From JALZHR01 sp036389695 (GTDB lineage: Bacteria; Acidobacteriota; Blastocatellia; Pyrinomonadales; Pyrinomonadaceae), in assembly GCA_036389695.1 (NCBI GenBank), contig DASVWG010000279.1:1-13531 (forward strand): DNA of 13,531 bases, read 5' to 3'. Both the position numbers and the translations under genes were made by a program. This document shows positions 1-6,022 of this stretch, in pieces (the first letter of the stretch is position 1; each line of letters opens with the position of its first letter). A model generated the notes under the pieces. That model did no database searches. It saw nothing but the letters and a program-made list of their open reading frames with translations, and was not told the DNA's origin.

Positions 1-56
1 TGAAGATTAGCATTTGAAACCTTTGAGTTTATTTTTACATTTTGAGTCGGCAGTGT

Positions 57-929
57 TCAACCGTCCGCTACCGCAGACGGTTCTGACAGGATTTGCCACG
101 CCGATTCGGTTTTCAGCAGCTTGCTCATCAGCGCGGCGTTCAGGGCGTGACCGGGTTTGTAGGCTTTGATTTTGCCGCGCACGGGCATTCCCAAAAGAGC
201 GAAATCGCCGATGATGTCGAGAATTTTGTGGCGGACGAATTCGTTTTGAAAGCGGAGCGGATTTTCGTTGAGCATTCCTTCGGGCGTCAGGACAATCGCG
301 TTGTCGAGCGAACCGCCGAGCGCGAGATTCGCCCTGCGCAGCATTTCGATTTCGGTCGTAAAGCCGAAAGTTCGCGCCGAGGCGATTTCTTTGCCGAACG
401 AGCCGTTTATCATTTCAAATTGAAAAGATTGTTTTTTGATAAACGGGTGCGGAAAATCAATCATACATTCGACTTCAAACGCGTCCGCCGGTTCGATGCT
501 CATCCATTTGTCGCCCTGTTCAAGTAAGACTTTTTCCCGAATCTGCAAAAAACGGCGCGGCGCGGGCTGTTGGACAATTCCGGCGCGCTCAATCAGCTCG
601 ACAAAATTTTCGCTTGAGCCGTCCATAATCGGGATTTCCATATTGTCCAGCTCGATAAAGCAATTATCCACGCCGCAGCCGCGCAGGGCAGACAAAAGAT
701 GCTCGCAGGTCGAAAGCACGACGCCCCTGCGCAAAAGCGTCGTCGCATAGCTGCACAAAGAGATATATTCGAGCGAAGCGGGAATTTCGAAATCATCCAA
801 ATCCGTGCGGACGAAAATATAGCCCGTATTTTCCGGCGCGGGCTTCAAAGTCAGATTGACCGCGACGCCGGTATGTAAACCCGTGCCGCCGGCTGTGACG
901 GATTGCGCGAGTGTGGTTTGCATCTGCAT
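57..929 (-). CDS. lpxC: UDP-3-O-acyl-N-acetylglucosamine deacetylase LpxC
   Basis: Zinc-dependent deacetylase that removes the acetyl group from UDP-3-O-acyl-GlcNAc, the committed step of lipid A synthesis, acting in the cytosol near the inner membrane. With the ATG at 929 as start (290 aa) the GLHTG motif puts His at residue 19, as in E. coli LpxC. The STCEHLLSAL motif carries the catalytic Glu76 and zinc ligand His77. RHKILDIIGD carries zinc ligands His234 and Asp238 plus Asp242, and PGHALN carries the general-acid His261. EIPIMDGSS and ARTFGF are also intact. Length is typical of the family. The frame opens at a TTG at 935 and has a further ATG at 923; 929 is preferred because of the residue register. 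No clear Shine-Dalgarno is visible. The gene diverges from the one at 1097 and has no other lpx gene beside it. Bases 1-56, beyond its stop, show nothing recognisable. Confidence 0.97.
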   Translation of the reverse strand: MQMQTTLAQSVTAGGTGLHTGVAVNLTLKPAPENTGYIFVRTDLDDFEIPASLEYISLCSYATTLLRRGVVLSTCEHLLSALRGCGVDNCFIELDNMEIPIMDGSSENFVELIERAGIVQQPAPRRFLQIREKVLLEQGDKWMSIEPADAFEVECMIDFPHPFIKKQSFQFEMINGSFGKEIASARTFGFTTEIEMLRRANLALGGSLDNAIVLTPEGMLNENPLRFQNEFVRHKILDIIGDFALLGMPVRGKIKAYKPGHALNAALMSKLLKTESAWQILSEPSAVADG

Positions 930-1096
930 AAGCAATAAAATAAAAGCAATGCTTATGCCAATCGGCTAAACGCTGAAAACGCTTTATTATTTGTCTTTCG
1001 CGAAAGAGTTTCTGTCGTTTTTTTGCAACACTCGCTTTCGTCTTTGTGGCTGAATTTACTATTCGCGATTTAACATTTACAATTTACACATACGTT

Positions 1097-1684
1097 ATGG
1101 CAATTGAAACCGCAGGTCAGAAGCCTGCCAGAGAAACAAAAATCAAAATAGAAAATCAGGCGAGCATCGAGCTTCCGAAAGATGCCGAGGAGACGATTAC
1201 TAAAATCCTTCGCAGCCTGCCCGCCGAACACCTGCGCGGGCTGGAAAAAGTTCGCGTCGTCGATTTCGTCAAGCATCCGCAATTGAAAAATACGCCCGTC
1301 CCGTCCGGCGATTTGCCCGGCTTGTATCACCCGCGCGCGGCGACGAAACCGGCTTTCCTGGAAATTTCGGCGGGCGCGCTGCTTCAGCCGACGGAAAATT
1401 TCACGAAACGCTGGATGGCGAAATCGGCTTTTAAAAGCAATCTCGCCGGTCTGCTTTTCTCGCTCGTCGGTCAGCATTATTTTTTAACCTTAAGGCATTC
1501 GGTCAAAAAAGGGAGCATCGAGCCGCAGGTGCGGCAATATGCGGAGAAGAATCTGAAAGCGTGGAGCGAAAAGCAGAATCAAAACAGCTTTCGCGCCAAG
1601 CTTTTCAAACCGGTTCGACCGTATATCGAGCGCTGGGCGAAATGGCTGAACAAAAAAGCCGCCGAAGCGCAGAAAAAAGCTTAA
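1097..1684 (+). CDS. Conserved protein of unknown function, possible catalytically dead zincin-like fold
   Basis: Not assigned to a named family. The 195-aa product has no signal peptide or clear membrane helix and is very basic at the C-terminus (repeated Lys/Arg/Trp from about residue 165). Residues 32-57 (ITKILRSLPAEHLRGLEKV and on), LPGLYHP (73-79) and FLEIS (87-91) resemble the N-terminal half of small zincin-type metallopeptidases. In that comparison the active-site helix would be residues 118-133, where a HExxH motif would sit, but the sequence reads SLVGQHYFLTLRH. If the comparison is right, the metal site has been lost. The start is the ATG at 1097. The frame could open at a GTG at 1046, but bases 1046-1096 contain an AT-rich motif that recurs at 10816, and the extra residues look non-coding. 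It is the first gene of a plus-strand run with 1750 and 2617. The fold is an inference; that this is a real gene is well supported by frame and context. Confidence 0.75.
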   Translation: MAIETAGQKPARETKIKIENQASIELPKDAEETITKILRSLPAEHLRGLEKVRVVDFVKHPQLKNTPVPSGDLPGLYHPRAATKPAFLEISAGALLQPTENFTKRWMAKSAFKSNLAGLLFSLVGQHYFLTLRHSVKKGSIEPQVRQYAEKNLKAWSEKQNQNSFRAKLFKPVRPYIERWAKWLNKKAAEAQKKA

Positions 1685-1687
1685 GCG

Positions 1688-1718
1688 GCGGAGAATTTTA
1701 AGTCGAAAAATTTTCCGC
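1688..1718. other. Intergenic hairpin
   Basis: Bases 1688-1699 pair with 1707-1718: twelve pairs including one G-U, with a 7-nt loop. It sits just after the stop at 1684 and before the next start at 1750. The 3' arm itself carries four Us, but no U-tract follows it, so it may be a weak terminator, an mRNA stability element or a processing site within an operon. Confidence 0.4.
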
Positions 1719-1749
1719 TCCGGCTGACAAATAAAAGCAGCAGTAAAAA

Positions 1750-2613
1750 ATGAAAGAAGAAGCCTCACAGACAGTCGGCGAAAAAATCGGGGAAACAATC
1801 AAAGCGGCGGAAGAAGTCGTCCGGCATCCTTATATAAAAACGCTCGCGCGTTTCGGTTTTTATACGAAAGGCTTTCTTTTTATCGTTATCGGAATCCTCG
1901 CGGTTCTGGTGGCGATAGGAGACAAGGGCGGCGAATTAGCCGACCCGTCGGGCGCGCTGGAGACGATTGCGCGGGCGCGTTTCGGCAAATGGGTTTTGAT
2001 AATTTTTATCGTCGGCGCCATCGGGCACGGAGTCTGGAACGTTTTGCGCGGCGCGGCGGACGTGGACAATGCGGGCGGCGGCTGGCAGGGAATTATTAAA
2101 AGAATCGCCGCCGTCGGCATCGGGATTTTTTATATCGGTTTGGCTTACACGGCTTGGAGCATCGTCGTCGCCGAACGCATCATCGACCGCAACGGCGAGC
2201 TCCCGCGCACGTTTGCGGCGATTCTGCTGGCTCTGCCGCTCGGCGCGTCCCTGATGTTTCTTATCGGTTTCGGCGTCATTATCGCGGGCGTTCACGAATG
2301 CTACAGCGGCGTGACCGGAAAATATAAGGAGAATTTCAAGCTGTTTGCGGCGGAAAACAGCCAGCGGCGAATTATTACCGCGCTCGGCGTTTTAAGCTTT
2401 ACGGCGAGGGCTTTGCTGCTCGCTCTGGTCGGATATTTTTTTATGTCGGCGGCGATAAGTCATAATCCGAATGACGCCGCGGGCTTGGACGGCGCGCTGG
2501 CGGCGCTGGCGCAGACGTATTACGGGAAAACGCTTTTATTTGTCACGGCGACGGGTTTGATTTGTCACGGCGTTTTGTCGCTGTATGAAGCCAGATACCG
2601 GCGCATCTGCTGA
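1750..2613 (+). CDS. DUF1206 family six-helix membrane protein
   Basis: Integral membrane protein of 287 aa with the three-fold internal repeat of DUF1206; function unknown. Each repeat has two hydrophobic helices: about 38-57 and 81-98, 117-140 and 157-182, 210-235 and 260-280. Repeat one opens with LARFGFYTKGFLFIVIGIL, close to the usual ARxGYxAKGxxYxxxG signature, followed by GALETIARARFGKW. Repeats two and three are more diverged, but keep a small-residue-rich first helix and, in repeat three, GALAALAQTYYGKTLLF. The N-terminal 30 residues form a charged cytosolic helix. The length is normal for the family. The start at 1750 follows an A-rich stretch with no strong Shine-Dalgarno. The EVE gene begins 3 nt after the stop, so the two are probably co-transcribed and coupled. 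Confidence 0.9.
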   Translation: MKEEASQTVGEKIGETIKAAEEVVRHPYIKTLARFGFYTKGFLFIVIGILAVLVAIGDKGGELADPSGALETIARARFGKWVLIIFIVGAIGHGVWNVLRGAADVDNAGGGWQGIIKRIAAVGIGIFYIGLAYTAWSIVVAERIIDRNGELPRTFAAILLALPLGASLMFLIGFGVIIAGVHECYSGVTGKYKENFKLFAAENSQRRIITALGVLSFTARALLLALVGYFFMSAAISHNPNDAAGLDGALAALAQTYYGKTLLFVTATGLICHGVLSLYEARYRRIC

Positions 2614-2616
2614 AAA

Positions 2617-3021
2617 ATGAATTATTGGCTGGTCAAGCAGGAACCGGAAAAATATTCCTTCGACGATTTTTTGAAAGAAGGCGTAACGGTCTGGACGGGC
2701 GTGCGTAACTTTCAGGCGCGGAATAATTTGCGCGCGATGCGGGCGGGCGATAAAGTTCTTTTTTATCATTCGGTTTCGGACAAAGCGATTGTCGGCGCGG
2801 CGGAAGTCACGCGCGAGGCGTTTCCCGACCCGACCGACGAAAAATGGATTGCGGTTGAAATTAAACCGATTGAGAAATTTTCAAAAGCGGTCACGCTGGA
2901 CGAAATTAAAGCCGAAAAATCGCTGGAAAATATCGCTTTGATAAAACAATCGCGTCTTTCCGTGATGCCTTTGACGCGAGCAGAATTTGAAAAAATTGTT
3001 CAGCTAAGCGAAGGAATGTAG
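2617..3021 (+). CDS. EVE domain-containing protein (THYN1-like)
   Basis: A single EVE domain, the PUA-related fold that in characterised members binds modified bases in DNA or RNA. Family hallmarks are in order: MNYWLVKQEPEKYSFDDF at 1-18, VWTGVRNFQARNNLRAM at 25-41, GDKVLFYHS at 44-52, IVGAAEV at 58-64, EKWIAVEI at 75-82 and the closing SRLSVMPLTRAEFEKI. The WTGVRN and FYHS segments line the presumed base-binding pocket. The 134-aa length is near normal for bacterial stand-alone EVE proteins. It starts 3 nt after the DUF1206 stop, so translational coupling is likely. Its TAG stop (3019-3021) is the first three bases of the REPIN-like element that follows, so the extreme C-terminus may have been set by that insertion. 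No restriction-modification or DNA-modification gene is visible nearby, so a phage-defence role has no support from context. Confidence 0.93.
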   Translation: MNYWLVKQEPEKYSFDDFLKEGVTVWTGVRNFQARNNLRAMRAGDKVLFYHSVSDKAIVGAAEVTREAFPDPTDEKWIAVEIKPIEKFSKAVTLDEIKAEKSLENIALIKQSRLSVMPLTRAEFEKIVQLSEGM

Positions 3022-3147
3022 GGGCAGGTCTTGTGCCTGCCCAAAGCATCCGAATGGATGCTAATCAATTTTAATTACTGTAATCTTGATTTTAATTTGA
3101 ACGCCTATTCGCTGCGCTCATTGGGCAGGCACGCGGGCGTGCCCCTA
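3019..3147. repeat. REPIN-like element: two inverted REP-type palindromes
   Basis: The left unit (3019-3042) reads taggggca, six variable bases, then gtgcctgccc. The right unit (3123-3147) is its inverse complement: gggcaggcac, seven bases, then tgcccc and ta. Both outer eight and inner ten bases are conserved, while the short cores differ. Each unit is itself an imperfect GC-rich hairpin. Between them lie 80 AT-rich bases that include a perfect 6-bp hairpin, gcatcc/ggatgc, at 3046-3061. Two REP-like palindromes in inverted orientation form a REPIN-type, non-autonomous element, probably moved by a RAYT-type transposase encoded elsewhere. No transposase is present here. The left end supplies the EVE stop codon and the right end lies 7 nt before the next start. 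Confidence 0.7.
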
Positions 3148-3154
3148 TAAAATT

Positions 3155-4519
3155 ATGCTAAAAGAAGCCGTTGCCTATTACAATCAACTTCTGGAAGATT
3201 TCGATTTGCGCGAGCAATCGCGCAAGGCTTTGGACGAAGGCTTGGAAAAAAATCGTCTGATTTTCGGCGGTCGTCGTCTGTCGCCGTATTTGCGCCCGCA
3301 TTTTGTCACCGAAGCGGATTGGCGGCGCGTCGAAGGCATCTGCGAAACCGTCTGGAGCGCGCTGCAAAAGGTGAAAGACGCGGCAGTCGAATCGGAAGAA
3401 ATGCTGGACGAGCTTGGAATCACGGAAATCGAGAAGGAACTGGTCGCCATCGACCCGAAATACGGGCAGGTTTCGCCGACGGCGCGGCTCGATTCTTTTT
3501 TGACCGATAACGCTTATTCCTACGTCGAGCTGAACGGCGAAAGCCCGGCGGGAATCGCTTACGCCGATTCGGCGAGCGAGATTTTTATGAATCTGCCGGT
3601 GATGAAAAAGTTTACGGAAATTTATGACGTGCGGGCGTTTGAAGGTCGCTCGAAAATGCTGCAGGTTTTGCTGACGGCTTACGAAGAATTTCTCGGACAT
3701 AAACCGGAAACAAATCCGGTGATTGCGATTGTCGATTTGAAGGATTTGCCGACGCAGAAAGAATTTGAGCTTTTCAAGGATTATTTCGAATCAAAGGGCT
3801 GCACTTCGTTGATTTGCGCGCCGCAGGAACTGGAATTTTCCGGCGGCAGATTGATTTTCAAAGGCGTCGCGATTGATATTGTGTATAAACGCCTTCTGGT
3901 CAACGAATATCTGCCGATTATCGACGAATTTCCCGCGCTCGTCGACGCCTATCGCGCCGGAGCGATTTGCATGGTCAACAGCTTTCGCTCGAAACTCGTT
4001 CACAAAAAAGCGATTTTCGCCGTTTTGACGAATGAAAGATACGCGAATTTGTTTAACGAAGCGGAGCTCGCCGCGATTCACGCGCACGTTCCGTGGACGC
4101 GAAAATTCCGCGAGGAAAAAACCTTTAATCAGGGCGCGGAGATTGATTTGGTCGAATGGACGCGGGCGAATTCCCAAAAACTGGTTCTGAAGCCGAACGA
4201 CGATTACGGCGGTCACGGCATTTACATCGGCTGGAATTCGGACGCGAACGAGTGGAACGAAGCGATTCAAATCGCGCTCGCCGACGGCGATTATCTGGTG
4301 CAGGAACGCGTGCAGACGTCGAAAGAAATCTTTCCGTATGTCGATGAAAGCGGGCAAATCAAGATGGCTGAGCAGCTCGTCGACCTCGACCCGCTTTTGT
4401 TTTACGGCAAGGTCGGCTCGGCTTTCACGCGCCTTTCGTCGAGCGAGCTGGCAAACGTCTCTTCGGGCGGCGGAATGGTTCCGACCTTTATTATCAGTCG
4501 AAAAGAGGACGAAGAGTAA
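3155..4519 (+). CDS. Circularly permuted ATP-grasp family protein (glutathionylspermidine synthase-like)
   Basis: Probable ATP-dependent carboxylate-amine ligase of unknown substrate, 454 aa, soluble. An N-terminal helical region (1-100) is followed by RLDSFL at 111-116 and YVELNGESPAG at 123-133, the Asn/Glu-rich segment typical of circularly permuted ATP-grasp enzymes. ICMVNSFRSKLVHKKAIFAV follows at 271-290. The nucleotide-binding core is VLKPNDDYGGHGIYIG (344-359), with VQERV (382-386) as the adenine-contact strand. The C-terminal FTRLSSSELANVSSGGGMVP (424-443) matches the metal and phosphate end of the fold. All core motifs look intact, so it is likely active. Relatives often sit beside an alpha-E protein, a transglutaminase-like gene or a second ATP-grasp; none is here, so the gene is an orphan. 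No Shine-Dalgarno precedes the ATG, and the REPIN-like element ends only 7 nt upstream, so the native leader may have been displaced. Confidence 0.85.
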   Translation: MLKEAVAYYNQLLEDFDLREQSRKALDEGLEKNRLIFGGRRLSPYLRPHFVTEADWRRVEGICETVWSALQKVKDAAVESEEMLDELGITEIEKELVAIDPKYGQVSPTARLDSFLTDNAYSYVELNGESPAGIAYADSASEIFMNLPVMKKFTEIYDVRAFEGRSKMLQVLLTAYEEFLGHKPETNPVIAIVDLKDLPTQKEFELFKDYFESKGCTSLICAPQELEFSGGRLIFKGVAIDIVYKRLLVNEYLPIIDEFPALVDAYRAGAICMVNSFRSKLVHKKAIFAVLTNERYANLFNEAELAAIHAHVPWTRKFREEKTFNQGAEIDLVEWTRANSQKLVLKPNDDYGGHGIYIGWNSDANEWNEAIQIALADGDYLVQERVQTSKEIFPYVDESGQIKMAEQLVDLDPLLFYGKVGSAFTRLSSSELANVSSGGGMVPTFIISRKEDEE

Positions 4520-4520
4520 A

Positions 4521-4600
4521 AAGGCAAAAGGCAAAAGGTAAAAGGCAAAAGTAAGAAAGGATTTTTACTTCTTTTACTTTTGCCTTTTATCTTTCGCCTT
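4521..4600. repeat. 7-nt tandem repeat forming a long hairpin
   Basis: Bases 4523-4550 are four copies of a heptamer, ggcaaaa with one ggtaaaa variant. Bases 4528-4554 pair with 4574-4600 to give a 27-position stem with one G-U and one mismatch around a 19-nt loop. It lies directly after the ATP-grasp stop. No U-tract follows it, so it may be a stability or processing hairpin, or a degenerate dispersed repeat, rather than the main terminator. A shorter relative, aaaggcaaaagg, recurs at 5914-5925. Confidence 0.6.
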
Positions 4601-4614
4601 CGAATGCTTTTCAG

Positions 4615-4660
4615 AACCTTAGTTGAAACGGGGAATTCCCGTTCCGTCTAAGGTTTTCTT
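4615..4660 (+). terminator. Probable intrinsic terminator after the ATP-grasp gene
   Basis: An outer stem, aaccttag with ctaaggtt (4615-4622 with 4648-4655), and an inner stem built on the palindrome gggaattccc (4631-4640), extended by aac/gtt, are separated by small bulges. The following run ttttcttt (4654-4661) gives a U-rich tail. The bulges make it weaker than a textbook terminator. It could instead belong to the leader of the next gene as an attenuator. Confidence 0.45.
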
Positions 4661-4729
4661 TTGTTTCCGGCAAATTCTTTTTCGGGAAAACTGAAAAAAT
4701 GCGGTTTTTAGCCGTTTAAATAGGCTAAA

Positions 4730-4804
4730 TCGGCAAAATTCAAAAGACCGGAAGGTTTCGCCTATTCGAAACTGCGTTGGCGAACACGTGTCTGCCGAGA
4801 AGGA
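4730..4804 (+). promoter_or_regulatory. Candidate structured 5' leader (riboswitch-like) ending at the Shine-Dalgarno
   Basis: A closing stem pairs tcggca (4730-4735) with tgccga (4793-4798). Inside it are a hairpin of gacc and ggtt (4746-4757, extendable by one A-U) capped by the GNRA tetraloop GGAA, and a second hairpin of tcgcc with ggcga (4758-4762 with 4779-4783). The closing stem ends at 4798, against the aggag ribosome site at 4800-4804, which suits control of translation. The layout (closed multi-branch, CAAA stretch after the first strand, GNRA hairpin) recalls the c-di-GMP-I (GEMM) class. The conserved GACGCAAAGCC segment of that class is not seen, so it is not called as GEMM. Folding was done by eye. 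Confidence 0.35.
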
Positions 4805-4810
4805 GAAAAA

Positions 4811-5839
4811 ATGACAAGCAAAAGAAACAAATTTTATTTTCTCGCTGTCTCTCTGAGCGTTTTGGCTGCAGCTTGCGCGGCGGCTTTCTCGCCCGCTTCG
4901 CTGACTGCATTGGCGAATAGCTATTATCTCGAAATCGCTTCGGGCAGCCCGCTGGTGCAAAATTGGTCGAATACGAATCAAATCACGACCGACGATAACT
5001 GGACGGGCGTCGTCGCCATCGAAGGCTTTCGCGGCGACGGGCTTTCGCCGGTTCCGGGCGCTGACCCGCGCACGATTCTGGCTGACACGCCGAATAATCC
5101 GCTCGACGTCAATGCCAATCAGACAAATCCGGCGACCTCGACGGTCGACGGCGTCGCCGAATTTGAAATCGCCGACCCGACCGTTGCGCTGAAAGCTTCG
5201 GATTCGGCAACCGCGCCGAATCTGGTGATACATCTGAACACGACTGCGGGCTGCGTCGGCAAGCCGATTATCGTCAGCTTCCGCCTGCGCGACATCGATA
5301 ATTCCGCCAATAACGCCGTTACGCAGGTCGCCACGCAATACCGCATCGGCGGCAGCGGAAACTACACAAACATCGCCGGCGGCTACGTAGCAGACGCCAC
5401 GACAGGACCGAATCAAGCGACGCTTCAAAAATATCTAACCCTGACTTTACCGAATATCGCCATCGGTCAGCCGATGCTCGACGTGCGCATCATCACGACC
5501 AACGCCGCCGGCGCGGACGAATGGGTCGGCATCGACGACATCAACGTCAACTGCTATCACCCGACCGCCGGTCAAAGCGCGGTTTACGGAAAAGCCGTCG
5601 ATTCGAGCGGACGCGGAATCAGCCGCGCGCAAATCACGATTACAAACGCCGCCACGCAGGAAACCCGCACCGCCCTGACCAACGGCTTCGGAAACTTCCG
5701 GTTCGACTCTTTGACGGCGGGCAATTTATACGTCGTGACCATTCAGCACAAACGCTACAATTTCAAACCGAGCACGCAGGCTTTCGAGCTTCTCGACGAT
5801 AAAGACGACGTAAATTTCTTCGGCGTCGAAGGAAATTGA
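4811..5839 (+). CDS. Secreted protein with N-terminal beta-sandwich-like domain and C-terminal carboxypeptidase-regulatory-like domain
   Basis: Exported protein of 342 aa. Residues 1-36 form a signal peptide: basic start, hydrophobic stretch 8-26, likely cleavage after LTALA at about 35/36. C22 in LAAAC is a poor lipobox, so lipidation is possible but less likely. Residues 37-249 resemble the beta-rich module found in large secreted or surface proteins of environmental bacteria, with NWTGVVAIEGFRGDGL (63-78) and the closing EWVGIDDINVNC (237-248). C148 and C248 could form a disulfide. Residues 256-338 are a carboxypeptidase-regulatory-like (CarboxypepD_reg) domain: VYGKAVDSSGRGISRAQITI, a TNGFGNFRF turn, and a final YNFKP strand. 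No catalytic motif is visible, so a binding, adhesion or cell-surface role is likely. An aaggag Shine-Dalgarno lies 6-7 nt before the ATG, and the leader may be structured. A strong terminator follows. Confidence 0.85.
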   Translation: MTSKRNKFYFLAVSLSVLAAACAAAFSPASLTALANSYYLEIASGSPLVQNWSNTNQITTDDNWTGVVAIEGFRGDGLSPVPGADPRTILADTPNNPLDVNANQTNPATSTVDGVAEFEIADPTVALKASDSATAPNLVIHLNTTAGCVGKPIIVSFRLRDIDNSANNAVTQVATQYRIGGSGNYTNIAGGYVADATTGPNQATLQKYLTLTLPNIAIGQPMLDVRIITTNAAGADEWVGIDDINVNCYHPTAGQSAVYGKAVDSSGRGISRAQITITNAATQETRTALTNGFGNFRFDSLTAGNLYVVTIQHKRYNFKPSTQAFELLDDKDDVNFFGVEGN

Positions 5840-5864
5840 CGGCGAATTAAAAATCCGAAATCGA

Positions 5865-5895
5865 GCCTTAGCCGAGCGGTTAAGGCTTTTTTATT
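5865..5895 (+). terminator. Intrinsic terminator of the secreted-protein gene
   Basis: Bases 5865-5873 (gccttagcc) pair with 5878-5886 (ggttaaggc), with one G-U and a 4-nt loop. Six Ts and att follow immediately. It begins 25 nt after the stop at 5839, a textbook rho-independent terminator. Confidence 0.88.
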
Positions 5896-5954
5896 GCCCG
5901 TCTTGCGGTAATTAAAGGCAAAAGGTTAAGATTTGATTTGCTTGCGTTTTAAAT

Positions 5955-5982
5955 TTGAAAGTGTGATGAAGTTAATTAAAAT
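5955..5982 (+). promoter_or_regulatory. Possible sigma70-type promoter for the carboxyltransferase gene
   Basis: TTGAAA (5955-5960) and TAAAAT (5977-5982) are each five of six matches to the -35 and -10 consensus, separated by 16 nt. Transcription would start near 5989, about 34 nt before the ATG at 6023. The region is AT-rich, so a chance match is possible. The upstream terminator supports a promoter somewhere in this gap. Confidence 0.4.
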
Positions 5983-6022
5983 CGGGCAAAATTCATAATA
6001 AAAATTCTATAAAAAATCGAAA

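Noticed and set aside
2617..3021. EVE protein considered as part of a phage-defence or modified-DNA restriction system
   Set aside because: It is a stand-alone EVE domain next to a DUF1206 gene. No nuclease, methyltransferase or helicase is nearby.
3791..4534. A 247-codon minus-strand open frame opposite the ATP-grasp gene
   Set aside because: It shows the same mirror effect of codon bias. The plus-strand frame carries the ATP-grasp motifs, and the antisense product has none.
4521..4600. Tandem repeats considered as a CRISPR array
   Set aside because: The unit is only 7 nt with no spacers, and no cas gene is present.
4730..4804. Leader considered as a bona fide c-di-GMP-I riboswitch
   Set aside because: The closing stem and GNRA hairpin are similar in layout, but the conserved GACGCAAAGCC stretch is absent, so it was kept only as an unassigned structured leader.
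4619..5428. A 269-codon minus-strand frame over the secreted protein and its leader
   Set aside because: It is antisense to a gene with a signal peptide, Shine-Dalgarno and terminator, and its product is arginine-rich with no domain.
5864..5890. A match to the D-arm of tRNA-Ser/Leu (gccgagcggttaaggc)
   Set aside because: No acceptor stem, anticodon arm or T-arm surrounds it, and the same bases form a 9-bp stem followed by six Ts. It is a terminator that resembles a D-arm by chance.
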